A stretch of DNA of 64,000 bases from Collinsella sp. An307 (GCF_002161805.1 NZ_NFIP01000011.1:20781-84780); one strand, 5' to 3'; shown: positions 31,241 to 40,440, counted from the first letter of the stretch. Made by a program: numbers and translations. The notes: generated from the sequence alone by a model not told the origin.

Positions 31241-32545
31241 CAGATAGGCCTCCACAATGAATCTCTGGTTGGCGTGTTCTTATGGAGGAAGAAAGCTACT
31301 GAACTCGACGAGGGGCGGTGCGTCATTCGATTTGGGAGGGGAGACTTTCCCAAGCTGCGGAACGGTGGATTTGTTTATATCGACAAAACTGATTATATCT
31401 GGCGTCTGGCGCACGAGAACGGCAGCTCGTTCTTCTTGAGCCGTCCGCGCCGCTTCGGCAAATCGATGCTTGTCTCTACGATGCAGTCGTACTTCGAGGG
31501 CAGGCGAGAACTGTTTTCCGGTACGGCGCTGGAGCGGATGGAAACCGAATGGGAAGTCTATCCAGTCATACGCCTAGATCTCTCCACGGTCAAGACGCGA
31601 GACCTTGATGCGCTCGAGGCTCGGTTAAGTGACATCCTTCGCAATCTTGAGAATGAGTTCACCGGCGGCATGCGCCTTGCGGAAACGCTTGGCGGGCGCT
31701 TGCAGGCGCTTATCACCCATGTGCGTGAACAGGCGGGCAAGCAGGTCGTTGTGCTTGTGGATGAATACGACGCGCCGCTGCTCAATGTTATAGATGACCC
31801 CGAACAGTTCGATGCGTTTCGTCAGGTTATGCGCGAGTTCTACATTCCACTTAAAGCGTGCGATGCGGATCTTCGCTTCGTCTTCCTTACGGGTATCACC
31901 AAGTTCAGTCAGCTCTCCATTTTCTCGGAGCTCAACAATCTCACGATTATAAGCATGGACCCGGCATATGCCGGCATCTGCGGTATTACCGCAGAGGAAC
32001 TCGATAGCGAGATGGGGGAGGATATAGAGATTTTGGCCGAGCGCCTCAACGTCGCACCTTCCGTTGCTCGCCAGCGCCTCAAGGACTACTACGACGGTTA
32101 TCACTTCACCCCCGAATCGCCGGACATCTACAACCCCTTCAGTCTGCTTTCCGCCTTCGCGCGTGGCCGCATCAAGTCGTTCTGGTTTGGTTCGGGCACG
32201 CCAACGGTGCTTATCGACGCCATTCGTGCGCACGGCTGGCAGATTGTCGACCTTACCGAGGTGGATGCACTTGAGGCGGAGTTTGACGCTCCCACCGAGC
32301 ACTCCGTTGCCCCGACGGCGCTGCTCTACCAATCGGGATACCTCACCGTCAAGGCGTATGACGAGGAAGCTGGTGTCTACACCCTCGGTATTCCTAATGT
32401 GGAGGTGAGTCGCGGGCTCTCGGAGAGCTATCCGTTACCGTTTTTGGCCGATGGCTGCGCCGTGATAAAGGTGGGCGTCAACTTCTCTCCCGAGACGAGA
32501 ACCATCGATGGTTGGGTAATCCAAGGGGAGCCATCACGCTTGTGA
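31214..32545 (+). CDS. AAA-ATPase-like protein with deleted PD-(D/E)XK nuclease core
   Basis: Up to 443 residues. The AAA-ATPase-like domain is complete: FPKLRNGGFVYIDKTDYIWRL, Walker A RPRRFGKSML, Walker B VVVLVDEYDAPL, TGITKFSQLSIFSELNNL and the YDGYHF motif. Relatives continue for about 100-150 further residues as a PD-(D/E)XK nuclease. Here IPNVEVSRGLSESYPLPF jumps straight to IKVGVNFSPETRTIDGWVI, the last strand of that domain. The start is uncertain: GTG 31214 and GTG 31274 lack a ribosome-binding site and overlap the divergent gene, while GGAGGAAG at 31284-31291 has no start codon behind it. Probably decaying. Confidence 0.6.
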   Translation: MVQHLWGRHQIGLHNESLVGVFLWRKKATELDEGRCVIRFGRGDFPKLRNGGFVYIDKTDYIWRLAHENGSSFFLSRPRRFGKSMLVSTMQSYFEGRRELFSGTALERMETEWEVYPVIRLDLSTVKTRDLDALEARLSDILRNLENEFTGGMRLAETLGGRLQALITHVREQAGKQVVVLVDEYDAPLLNVIDDPEQFDAFRQVMREFYIPLKACDADLRFVFLTGITKFSQLSIFSELNNLTIISMDPAYAGICGITAEELDSEMGEDIEILAERLNVAPSVARQRLKDYYDGYHFTPESPDIYNPFSLLSAFARGRIKSFWFGSGTPTVLIDAIRAHGWQIVDLTEVDALEAEFDAPTEHSVAPTALLYQSGYLTVKAYDEEAGVYTLGIPNVEVSRGLSESYPLPFLADGCAVIKVGVNFSPETRTIDGWVIQGEPSRL

Positions 32546-32694
32546 TATTGCGGATGCCCGTAGACTGCGGACCATCTCAAAGTGCAGTGTTCGTACCGGA
32601 CGCGACCGCAGCAGATGTGTAGCGTGTGGGCCGCGCACATTTGTGCGGCAGGTGTTGCCTCCGCGCGGTGGTGGTTCTCGGTTCAGGCCCACGG

Positions 32695-32700
32695 TACAAT
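32695..32700 (+). promoter_or_regulatory. Candidate -10 box of glmM
   Basis: TACAAT, 77 bases before the glmM ATG, in an otherwise empty 231-bp gap. The same hexamer precedes sdaA. No convincing -35 box is visible. Confidence 0.4.
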
Positions 32701-32776
32701 GGGGAAGCTGTTTCGTTGCGCGAAAGGGCGGTGCGGTCGCGCCGCTATTCTCTTGTCCATAACGGAGGTATGAGAT

Positions 32777-34117
32777 ATGAAGTACTTTGGCACCGACGGT
32801 TTCCGCGGTGAGGCAAACAACGGCCTCAACGTGGAGCACGCGTTCAAGATCGGCCGCTATGTGGGCTGGTACTACGGAGCGCGCCAGGGTAAGAAAGCCC
32901 GTATCGTGCTCGGTAAGGACACGCGCCGCTCGAGCTACATGTTTGAGAGCGCCCTCACCGCGGGTCTTGTTGCCTCGGGCGCCGACGTGTACATGCTGCA
33001 CGTCATCCCCACGCCCGGTCTTGCCTACGAGACCGTCGATGGACGTTTTGACTGCGGCATCATGATCTCTGCCTCGCACAACCCCTATACCGATAACGGC
33101 ATCAAGCTCGTGAACGGCGAGGGCTACAAGATGGACGAGGACGTTCTCGAGCTCATTGAGGCCTACATCGACGGCGAGTGCGATGAGGTCCCGCTTGCCA
33201 CGGGGGATGCCATCGGCTCCACCATCGACTACATGCAGGGCCGCAACCGCTACATCGGCTTTTTGATCTCGAGCGCCAACTTCTCGCTGCAGGGCATGAA
33301 GATTGGTCTCGACTGTGCCAACGGCGCCGCCTCCTCGGTCGCCAAGCCCGTGTTCGACGCCCTCGGTGCGGACGTGCGCGTCATTAACAACAGCCCCGAC
33401 GGTCTCAACATCAACGTCGACTGCGGCTCCACCCACATCGACCGCCTGCGCCGCCACGTGGTGGAGCAGGGGCTCGACGTGGGCTTTGCCTACGACGGCG
33501 ACGCCGACCGCTGCCTTGCGGTGGACGAGCGCGGCAACGTGGTCGACGGCGACCTCATCCTCTACGTCTGCGGTGTGTACCTGAACAAGCACGGTCGCCT
33601 CTCCGCCGGCACCGTAGTTCCCACCGTCATGAGCAACTACGGCCTTTTCAAGGCGTTTGACGAGGCGAGCCTCTCTTACGAGACGACCGCGGTGGGCGAT
33701 AAGAACGTCTACGCCTGCATGCGCGAGCACGGCTACAGCCTGGGTGGCGAGCAGTCGGGCCACATCATCTTCGGCGACATCGAGTGCACGGGCGACGGCA
33801 TCATGACGAGCCTGCGCGTGATGGAGGTCATCCGCGCCGAGCGCGAGACGCTCTCGCAGCTCTGTGCCCCGGTGAAGCTCTATCCGCAGGAGCTCATCAA
33901 CGTGCGTGTGAAGGACAAGGACGCCGCCATGAACGACCCAGCGGTACTTGCCGCGGCCAAGGAGGCGGAGGAGTTCCTCGCCGGCAGCGGCCGCGTGCTC
34001 GTGCGCGCGTCCGGCACCGAGCCGCTCGTCCGCACGCTCGCCGAGGCGCCGACCGACGAGCTCTGCCGCGAGGCGAACGCCATCGTGCTGCGCGCACTGG
34101 AGCCGCATCGCGCCTAG
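32777..34117 (+). CDS. glmM: Phosphoglucosamine mutase
   Basis: Interconverts glucosamine-6-phosphate and glucosamine-1-phosphate for UDP-GlcNAc and peptidoglycan synthesis. At 446 residues it has the family length. KYFGTDGFRGEAN starts the protein, the phosphoserine loop is MISASHNPYTDNGIK (Ser100), the metal loop is YDGDADRCL, the sugar loop is GGEQSGHIIF, and the phosphate loop RASGTEPLVR is near the end. GGAGG precedes ATG 32777. The neighbour metK is separated by a hairpin. Confidence 0.96.
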   Translation: MKYFGTDGFRGEANNGLNVEHAFKIGRYVGWYYGARQGKKARIVLGKDTRRSSYMFESALTAGLVASGADVYMLHVIPTPGLAYETVDGRFDCGIMISASHNPYTDNGIKLVNGEGYKMDEDVLELIEAYIDGECDEVPLATGDAIGSTIDYMQGRNRYIGFLISSANFSLQGMKIGLDCANGAASSVAKPVFDALGADVRVINNSPDGLNINVDCGSTHIDRLRRHVVEQGLDVGFAYDGDADRCLAVDERGNVVDGDLILYVCGVYLNKHGRLSAGTVVPTVMSNYGLFKAFDEASLSYETTAVGDKNVYACMREHGYSLGGEQSGHIIFGDIECTGDGIMTSLRVMEVIRAERETLSQLCAPVKLYPQELINVRVKDKDAAMNDPAVLAAAKEAEEFLAGSGRVLVRASGTEPLVRTLAEAPTDELCREANAIVLRALEPHRA

Positions 34118-34215
34118 GTCGCGTTGGGCACACGCTGCGGCCAGGTCGCGCCGGGTCCGCGTCGCGCCGCCGCACCGCGCTTAGGTTGCATCGGCGCATA
34201 TCCTGTTTGTTTGGA

Positions 34216-34245
34216 GTACCACCTCGCGTCCGCGCGGGGTGGTAC
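34216..34245 (+). terminator. Hairpin between glmM and metK
   Basis: Thirteen-base arms (34216-34228 and 34233-34245, GTACCACC...GGTGGTAC with one G-U) and loop TCCG. The following CATGCTCTTC is only weakly T-rich, so it may be the glmM terminator or a metK leader structure. No SAM riboswitch is recognisable in this gap. Confidence 0.5.
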
Positions 34246-34313
34246 CATGCTCTTCACGTATCGAGGGCAGGCGGAATGGTAACGGCCGCCTACCTGTGAC
34301 AGAAAGGACTGCC

Positions 34314-35591
34314 ATGTCAGACTCGCTTCGTTCCACCCAGGGGCGCTCGTTTGTTTTCACCTCGGAATCGGTTACCGAGGGGCACCCCGATAAGATCGCC
34401 GATCAGATCTCTGACGCCGTGCTCGACGCCATCCTCGATAAGGAGGCCAAGCTCGAGGCGCAGGGCTATATCGATACCGACGGCGTGCCGGCCCGTCTCG
34501 AGGCGGTGCGCTGCGCTTGCGAGACGCTTCTTACCACCGGTATGGTCGTCATCTCCGGCGAGATCCGCACTCAGGCCTACGTCGACGTGCAGAAGATCGC
34601 GCGCGACGTCATCTGCCGTATTGGCTACGACCGTGCGAAGTACGGTTTCGACGGGACTACGTGCGGCGTCATCAACATGATCCACGGGCAGAGCCCCGAC
34701 ATCGCTCAGGGAGTCGATGAGAGCTTTGCCGTTCAGGCGGGGGAGACAACTGATCCGCTCGACCAGGTGGGCGCGGGCGACCAGGGCATGATGTTTGGGT
34801 ATGCCACCAATGAGACGGCCGCCTACATGCCCATGCCCCACTATCTTTCGAGTCGTCTTGCCGAGCGCCTTGCTCAGGTGCGCCATGACGGCACGCTTGC
34901 GTACCTCCGTCCGGACGGCAAGACGCAGGTGACCGTCCGCTACGAGGACGACCGTCCCGTCGAGGTCACTACCGTCGTCATCTCCACTCAGCACGCGCCT
35001 GAGATTGAGGATATGGGTCAGATCAAGGCCGATATGCTCGAGCATGTGATCGCACCCGTCATGGACGAGGTGGGCATCGCCTGGCGTGATGCGGTCGTGT
35101 ACGTGAACCCCACCGGACGCTTTGTTGTGGGCGGCCCCATGGGCGATACCGGTCTTACCGGCCGCAAGATCATCGTCGACACCTACGGCGGCATGGGCCG
35201 TCACGGTGGCGGCGCCTTCTCGGGTAAGGACTGCACCAAGGTCGACCGCTCTGCCGCCTACGCTGCGCGCTGGGTTGCCAAGAACGTCGTGGCTGCGGGT
35301 TTTGCCGACCGCTGCGAGGTCGAGCTCGCCTACGCCATCGGCGTGGCCCGTCCGCTCTCCATCATGGTGGAGACCTTTGGGACGGAGAAGGTGGCAGTTG
35401 AGGATATCGAGCGTGCCGTTGCCTCGGTGTTTGACCTGCGTCCCGGGGCGATTATCCGTGACCTCGACCTGCGCCGCCCCATCTACGAGAAGACGGCTGC
35501 CTACGGCCACTTTGGCCGCAACGACCCCGATTTCACCTGGGAGCGTACCGACCGCGTGGACGCGCTGCGCGCCGCCTGCGGTATCGCCTAG
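34314..35591 (+). CDS. metK: S-adenosylmethionine synthetase
   Basis: Makes S-adenosylmethionine from methionine and ATP. A 425-residue protein with [24 protein letters not shown], the [12 protein letters not shown] motif, [26 protein letters not shown], the [10 protein letters not shown]-loop-like motif and [13 protein letters not shown] used ATG 34314, preceded by AGAAAGGA; a longer frame from 34239 covers the upstream hairpin. It is slightly longer than the common 385-400 residues, through short inserts around residues 35-45 and in the middle domain. Confidence 0.96.
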   Translation: MSDSLRSTQGRSFVFTSESVTEGHPDKIADQISDAVLDAILDKEAKLEAQGYIDTDGVPARLEAVRCACETLLTTGMVVISGEIRTQAYVDVQKIARDVICRIGYDRAKYGFDGTTCGVINMIHGQSPDIAQGVDESFAVQAGETTDPLDQVGAGDQGMMFGYATNETAAYMPMPHYLSSRLAERLAQVRHDGTLAYLRPDGKTQVTVRYEDDRPVEVTTVVISTQHAPEIEDMGQIKADMLEHVIAPVMDEVGIAWRDAVVYVNPTGRFVVGGPMGDTGLTGRKIIVDTYGGMGRHGGGAFSGKDCTKVDRSAAYAARWVAKNVVAAGFADRCEVELAYAIGVARPLSIMVETFGTEKVAVEDIERAVASVFDLRPGAIIRDLDLRRPIYEKTAAYGHFGRNDPDFTWERTDRVDALRAACGIA

Positions 35592-35602
35592 CTTGTGCGG
35601 AG

Positions 35603-35647
35603 AAAAAGCCATAGTCATATCAAGATAAAATATGACTATGGCTTTTT
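35603..35647. promoter_or_regulatory. 18-bp perfect inverted repeat: toxin-antitoxin operator and metK terminator
   Basis: Arms 35603-35620 and 35630-35647 (AAAAAGCCATAGTCATAT and its complement) surround a nine-base A-rich centre. The right arm ends in TTTTT, which on the plus strand makes a terminator for metK. The repeat ends next to the antitoxin ribosome-binding site AGGAGG (35648-35653), as expected for the autoregulatory operator of a Phd-type antitoxin. TAAAAT at 35626-35631 could be the -10 box. Confidence 0.7.
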
Positions 35648-35657
35648 AGGAGGCGTT

Positions 35658-35954
35658 ATGGCACCTGATATCAGACCTTCCTCAGACTTGCGAAACCATT
35701 ACGCGGAGATTGCCCGTGCGTGCCGTGAAGAGCGTCGCCCCACGATCTTCACCGTTAACGGGCGCGGCGATACGGTGCTGTTAGGACTTGAAGACTACAA
35801 CCGTATGTGCGCTGAGCTTGAGTTGCTGAGCTCGCTCGCCGATTCCGAACGTGACCTCGAGCTCGGTCGTATCGAGCCGCTTTCTTCGTCGCTCTCCGCG
35901 CTGCGCGAAGAGCTCTCCGGAGCGGAGGATGTGCCCCTGCGAGCCGCCTTATGA
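35658..35954 (+). CDS. Phd/YefM-type antitoxin
   Basis: A 98-residue protein. The N-terminal 60 residues (MAPDIRPSSDLRNHYAEIAR...PTIFTVNGRGDTVLLGLEDYNRM) have the Phd/YefM DNA-binding fold pattern, with the conserved TVNG/GDTVLL centre. The acidic, disordered-like C-terminus would wrap and neutralise the toxin. ATG 35658 is set by AGGAGG five bases before. It overlaps the toxin gene by four bases (ATGA) and presumably represses its own promoter through the adjacent inverted repeat. Confidence 0.85.
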   Translation: MAPDIRPSSDLRNHYAEIARACREERRPTIFTVNGRGDTVLLGLEDYNRMCAELELLSSLADSERDLELGRIEPLSSSLSALREELSGAEDVPLRAAL

Positions 35955-36274
35955 GCGAGGAGCATCCCTATACGGTGGTGAAAACTGCCACGTTTGATAG
36001 CCTTCTGCGCGATATCGTCTGGTATCTGAGGGATGTTACGGAGGGAGTTTCTGCCTCGCTTGACCTCATAGACAAGCTGGAGCATGCTGCCTCCCAGCTT
36101 GAGGTGTTTCCCCGTATGGGGGCGGTGCCCGCGAGCGCAACACTCGCGCGACGAGGATACCGCCGTATCATCATCGGCACAAACGTTGTGTTTTACAAGG
36201 TGGATGATGAGCGCCGACAGGTGGTGCTGTACGGTATGTTCCATAACCGCCGTGATTATGAGGCGCTGTTGTAG
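35951..36274 (+). CDS. RelE/ParE-superfamily toxin
   Basis: A 107-residue partner of the antitoxin. The pattern TATFDSLLRDIVWYLRDVTEGVSASLDLIDKLEHAASQLEVFPRMG, then RGYRRIIIGTNVVFYKVDDERRQVVLYGMFHNRRDYEALL, is that of the RelE/ParE fold, with the terminal basic HNRRDY typical of mRNA interferases or gyrase poisons. Which target applies cannot be told from sequence. The primosome gene priA begins at the base after its stop, so the pair sits in an operon-like string. Confidence 0.85.
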   Translation: MSEEHPYTVVKTATFDSLLRDIVWYLRDVTEGVSASLDLIDKLEHAASQLEVFPRMGAVPASATLARRGYRRIIIGTNVVFYKVDDERRQVVLYGMFHNRRDYEALL

Positions 36275-38782
36275 ATGAGCGAGCAGCTTTCCTTGTTCCC
36301 TGAACCCGAGACAAAAGACGGCGCCTGCGCCGCTCCTGTGGTGGACGCCCGCGCTGGAAAATCCTCCGCAAAAGGGGAGCCTATTGCGGGATACGCATCG
36401 GTTGTGGTGGACATTCCCGCGCGCGCCATCGCGGACGCCTTTGCCTATGCCGTTCCCGCCCACCTTGCCGACGAGGTCGAGCTTGGCTGTACGGTGCTTG
36501 TCGCCTTCGGGCGGCAGATGGCGCTCGGCTACGTGGTCGCGCTTGCGGACGCCCTTGCCGATATTCCCGGCACCGATGGTTTGGCGTCCGCTCGGGTAAA
36601 GCCGATTCGCGCCGTGCTCGCTCCGCCTTCGTGTGCTGACCTTGCCGGTGAGATGGCGTTTTGGATGAGCAGGGAGTACGTGGCACCGCTTGCCGAGTGC
36701 CTGCGCTTGTTCCTGCCGCCGGGAGGCACGCCCCGGCTCGTACGCGGGAAGGACGGAACCTACCGCGTCGAGCGTCAGGCGGTCCCCGAGGTTCACGAGC
36801 GCGTGGTCGCCCTCACCGCAGATGGCCAGTCCTACCGCCCGCCCCAAAACGCGCACCGTCAGCGCCAGCTTATCGAGGCGCTCGCCTGTGGTCCTGTCTC
36901 CACGCGCGAGCTCAGGGCGCTTTACACCGATATGTCCGCCACGGTGCGCGCGCTCGCCAAGAAGGGCGTCGTGTCCGTGACGGAGCGGCGCGCCTGGCGC
37001 GGCACGGAGGCGACGACGTCGCTCTCCTCTGCCCGTGCCGCCGCCCCCGCTGAGCTCACACAGGGGCAGGCAAATGCGCTTGCCGCTATTGGATGCGCGC
37101 TTGATGCGCACCGCGGCGACGTCGTGGTAATCGACGGAGTGACCGGATCGGGAAAGACCGAGGTGTACCTCGCCGCCATCGAGCGCGTACTTGCCGAGGG
37201 ACGCTCTGCCTGCGTGCTCGTGCCCGAGATCTCGCTCACCGCCCAGACGGTCGGACGCTTCCGTTCGCGCTTTGGGGATGCGGTGGCGGTCTTTCACTCG
37301 AGACTCTCTCCGGGAGAGCGGCTCGACCAGTGGGACATGGTCCGCACGGGCGCGGCGCGTGTGGTCGTGGGCGCCCGCTCGGCGCTCTTCTGCCCCTTCC
37401 GGGACCTCGGCCTCATGGTGATCGACGAGGAGCATGAGCAGTCCTACAAACAGGGGTCGAGCCCTCGCTACCATGCGCGCGAGGTCGCCGCGGAGATGGC
37501 GCGACGCCTGAACATCCCGCTCGTCCTGGGTTCAGCCACGCCCTCTGCCGAAGCGCTCGAGCGCACGCGCAAAGGGGAGTGGGCGGGTCAGAGGTGGCAG
37601 CGTGTGGAGATGCGCGAGAGGCCCGGGGGAGCGACGCTTCCCACGGTTACCGTTGCCGACCTGCGCCGCGAGTTCTCCGCCGGGCGGCGCTCGATGTTCT
37701 CGGCTCCGCTCGAGCGGGCGCTTCTTGAGGTGGCCGAGCGCCGCGAGAAGGCGGTGCTTCTCCACAACCGCCGCGGCTTTGCGCCGTTTCTCATGTGCCG
37801 TGAATGCGGCTGCGTGCCCACGTGCCAGCACTGCTCGACGGCACTTACCTATCACGAGCGCACGCACACGCTCGAGTGCCATACCTGCGGCGCCGTCTAC
37901 CATGTGCGGCCCTATCCCGCGCCGGGGAGCGCCTGTCCGCAGTGCGGGAGCCGCTATCTCGCCAAGATGGGCATGGGCACCCAACAGGTGGAGGATGCGC
38001 TGCGCGATCTCTTGCCCCCGCACGTGGAGGTCATCCGCATGGATGCCGACTCCACCCGCGGCAAGGACGGTCACCAGCGCCTGCTCGAGGCGTTCGACGC
38101 CGCAGAGTGCGCCGTGCTTCTCGGTACGCAGATGATCGCGAAAGGCCTCGATTTTCCCGAGGTAACGCTCGTAGGCGTGGTGAACGCCGACTATGCCCTC
38201 AAGATGCCGGATTTCCGCGCTGGCGAGCGCGCCTTCGACTTGCTCGAGCAGGTGGCCGGCCGCGCCGGCCGCGGCGAGCGTCCGGGCGAGGTCATCATCC
38301 AGACCTATCTGCCCCACGACCCGGTCATTCGCGCCGTGGCGACCCATGACCGCTCATTTTTTACCGAGCACGACCGCGCTCAGCGTGCCGAGGCGGTCTA
38401 CCCGCCCTTTGTGAGGCTCTCGAACGTGACCGTTTGGGCGGCTGCCGAGGATGCCGCTCGCTCCTATGCAGAGGAGCTTGCCCGTGACCTCAGGCGTCTT
38501 ATCGAGGCAACCACGGGTGCAGGCGCCGGCGCCTTGCCGGAGCCGGCCCCGGGCGCGATGCCCTCGATTGCGAGCGCTGCCGACGCCCGCGTGCGCCCGG
38601 TCGTTTTGGGACCTGCGCCTTGCGTCATCGCCCGCGCCAAGGACCGCTGGCGCTTTCACGTGGTGATAAAGTCCCCGCTGGGGTACCATATTTCAGATAC
38701 TATCGCGGCGGTGCTCGACGCGCGTCCCGCTCCTGCGGGCGTGAGTGTGAGCGTCGACGTCGATGCCTACGACCTCATGTGA
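36275..38782 (+). CDS. priA: Primosomal protein N' (replication restart helicase)
   Basis: An 835-residue helicase that reloads the replisome at stalled forks. N-terminal DNA-binding domains (residues 40-150) precede the helicase: Walker A GVTGSGKTEVYL, DEAH-type box IDEEHEQSYKQ, motif III LGSATPSAEA. The zinc-binding region CRECGCVPTCQHCSTALTYH...CHTCGAVYH...CPQCGS contains all eight cysteines. GTQMIAKGLDFPEVTLV and QVAGRAGRGERPGEVIIQT follow. It is somewhat longer than E. coli PriA because of Ala/Gly-rich inserts near residue 745. Translation starts immediately after the toxin stop. Confidence 0.95.
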   Translation: MSEQLSLFPEPETKDGACAAPVVDARAGKSSAKGEPIAGYASVVVDIPARAIADAFAYAVPAHLADEVELGCTVLVAFGRQMALGYVVALADALADIPGTDGLASARVKPIRAVLAPPSCADLAGEMAFWMSREYVAPLAECLRLFLPPGGTPRLVRGKDGTYRVERQAVPEVHERVVALTADGQSYRPPQNAHRQRQLIEALACGPVSTRELRALYTDMSATVRALAKKGVVSVTERRAWRGTEATTSLSSARAAAPAELTQGQANALAAIGCALDAHRGDVVVIDGVTGSGKTEVYLAAIERVLAEGRSACVLVPEISLTAQTVGRFRSRFGDAVAVFHSRLSPGERLDQWDMVRTGAARVVVGARSALFCPFRDLGLMVIDEEHEQSYKQGSSPRYHAREVAAEMARRLNIPLVLGSATPSAEALERTRKGEWAGQRWQRVEMRERPGGATLPTVTVADLRREFSAGRRSMFSAPLERALLEVAERREKAVLLHNRRGFAPFLMCRECGCVPTCQHCSTALTYHERTHTLECHTCGAVYHVRPYPAPGSACPQCGSRYLAKMGMGTQQVEDALRDLLPPHVEVIRMDADSTRGKDGHQRLLEAFDAAECAVLLGTQMIAKGLDFPEVTLVGVVNADYALKMPDFRAGERAFDLLEQVAGRAGRGERPGEVIIQTYLPHDPVIRAVATHDRSFFTEHDRAQRAEAVYPPFVRLSNVTVWAAAEDAARSYAEELARDLRRLIEATTGAGAGALPEPAPGAMPSIASAADARVRPVVLGPAPCVIARAKDRWRFHVVIKSPLGYHISDTIAAVLDARPAPAGVSVSVDVDAYDLM

Positions 38783-38822
38783 CGCATTCCGCGTCGTCTG
38801 CTGTAAGAAAGGCTGTTAGACC

Positions 38823-39359
38823 ATGGAGATGAACGACATCGTTATCTCGCCCGACCCGCGCCTGCGCCAGGAGTGTGCGCCCATCGAGGAGATCACGCCC
38901 GAGATCCGCGAGCTTGTGGAGCGCATGAAGGCCGATATGATCGAGAATACGGGCTGCGGCCTCGCAGCGCCTCAGGTGGGCGAGCTCATCCAGCTCGTCA
39001 TCATCGATGTCGACTACACCTCGGCCGAGGACTACGACCCGTACGTCCTTATCAATCCCGTTATCGTCGAGCAGTCCGAGCATCTGGTTCCCTTCAACGA
39101 GGGGTGCCTCTCTATCCCTGGTCTCACCTGCGAGATCGAGCGTCCCGACCGCGTGGTTGTGGAGGCGCTGAACCTCGACGGCGACCTTATGCGCTACGAG
39201 GCGGAGGGCGACCTTATGTGCGTGTGCCTGCAGCACGAGATCGACCACCTGCACGGCATCACCATGTTCGAGCGTCTGAAGCCGAAGGCCCGCATGCACG
39301 CCATGCGCCGTTACCAGGATGCGCTCGCTCACGGGGCTAAGCCGGGGGATACCGAATAG
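38823..39359 (+). CDS. def: Peptide deformylase
   Basis: Removes the formyl group from nascent proteins. A 178-residue metalloenzyme with motif 1 GCGLAAPQVG, motif 2 EGCLSIPG (metal-ligand Cys) and motif 3 QHEIDHLHG (two His ligands and the catalytic Glu). An insert between motifs 1 and 2 (DYTSAEDYDPYVLI region) is typical of type 2-like or actinobacterial forms. ATG 38823 follows AAGAAAGG. The fmt gene lies downstream beyond a large hairpin. Confidence 0.96.
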   Translation: MEMNDIVISPDPRLRQECAPIEEITPEIRELVERMKADMIENTGCGLAAPQVGELIQLVIIDVDYTSAEDYDPYVLINPVIVEQSEHLVPFNEGCLSIPGLTCEIERPDRVVVEALNLDGDLMRYEAEGDLMCVCLQHEIDHLHGITMFERLKPKARMHAMRRYQDALAHGAKPGDTE

Positions 39360-39367
39360 GACTCCGA

Positions 39368-39449
39368 GCGCCGCGGGGCGTCTTCCCCGCGTGCTCAGCG
39401 CCTTTGGCTCGCTTCGCGATTCGCACGCAGGGAAGACGCCCCGCGGCGC
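39368..39449. repeat. Large inverted repeat between def and fmt
   Basis: Two 27-base arms (39368-39394 and 39423-39449) match with one mismatch and enclose a 28-base loop. The stem is extremely GC-rich (centre GGGGCGTCTTCCC). A short CTTTTG follows at 39459. It starts eight bases after the def stop, so it may terminate or stabilise the def transcript. Confidence 0.8.
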
Positions 39450-39498
39450 CAGCGAACGCCTTTTGGGTCGAACGACAAGAAACTGACTGGAGGTCGCT

Positions 39499-40440
39499 AT
39501 GAGAGTTGTGTTTATGGGGACGCCGGCGTTTGCGGTGCCTTCGCTTACGGCCCTTGCGCGCGAGCACGAGGTGGCTCTCGTTGTCACGCGACCCGACGCG
39601 GTGCGCTCCCGCGGCAAGAAGCTCGAGCCCTCTGCCGTGAAGGCGGCGGCGCTCGAACTCGGTCTGCCCGTGCTTGAGACCTCCCGTATGACGCCCGAGG
39701 TACTCGACGCCCTCCGTGCGGCCGGGGCCGACATCTTCTGCGTCGCGGCCTATGGCTGCATCCTGCCCGACGAGGTCCTCCATATGGCGCCTCTCGGCTG
39801 TGTGAACGTGCACGCGTCGCTCTTGCCCCGCTGGCGCGGCGCCGCCCCCATCCAGCGCTCGATTCTTGCCGGGGACGATGAGACGGGCGTGTCCATCATG
39901 CGCATCGGTCAGGGTGTGGACACCGGCGACTACTGCGCTCAGGCATCGTGCTCGGTTCCGGGCAAGACGGCAGATGAGCTCACAGCTGAGCTTGCAGAGC
40001 TCGGTGGCGAGCTGTTGGTGCGGACGCTTCCCGCCATCGCGGATGGCACCGCCACGTGGACGGTGCAGGACGAGTCCCTCGTCACACACGCCGCCAAGAT
40101 CGCCAAGGCCGAGCTTCGTCTCGATCCCGCTGCGTCTGCCTCTCAAAACGTGCGCAGGGTGCTCGCATCGAGCGATGCAGCGCCGGCGCGTTGCTCGGTG
40201 GCAAGCAGGCAGGTGCGCATCCTTAGCGCTCGTGCGCCCGAGGGCGCAGACGCGTCCTCGTTGGGCGGTCTGCCAAAGGAGGGTGTCTTCGCGATCCGCG
40301 CCAAGCGCGTGCTTTTGGGCTGCGCTGACGGTGCCTTTGAGGTTCTCGAGGTGAAGCCTGATGGTAAGCGCGCCATGGATGCTGCCGCCTGGGCGGCCGG
40401 CCTCCAGACCAAAGAGGGCGCCTGGGAGCTCCTGTCGTGA
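39499..40440 (+). CDS. fmt: Methionyl-tRNA formyltransferase
   Basis: Formylates initiator Met-tRNA with 10-formyl-THF, the reaction opposite in purpose to the upstream deformylase. At 313 residues it has the standard length: N-terminal FMGTPAFAVPSL, active-site region CVNVHASLLPRWRGAAPIQRSILAGDDETG (Asn and His), the Asp in GVDTGDY, and the C-terminal OB-fold domain from about residue 205. ATG 39499 follows CTGGAGG. It overlaps rsmB by four bases. Confidence 0.95.
   Translation: MRVVFMGTPAFAVPSLTALAREHEVALVVTRPDAVRSRGKKLEPSAVKAAALELGLPVLETSRMTPEVLDALRAAGADIFCVAAYGCILPDEVLHMAPLGCVNVHASLLPRWRGAAPIQRSILAGDDETGVSIMRIGQGVDTGDYCAQASCSVPGKTADELTAELAELGGELLVRTLPAIADGTATWTVQDESLVTHAAKIAKAELRLDPAASASQNVRRVLASSDAAPARCSVASRQVRILSARAPEGADASSLGGLPKEGVFAIRAKRVLLGCADGAFEVLEVKPDGKRAMDAAAWAAGLQTKEGAWELLS

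Noticed and set aside
31257..31439. Alternative small protein starting at ATG 31257
   Set aside because: It overlaps the AAA-ATPase-like gene in another frame and its composition matches no family.
34118..34313. SAM riboswitch upstream of metK
   Set aside because: The gap has one simple 13-bp hairpin but no recognisable SAM-box core or multi-helix junction.
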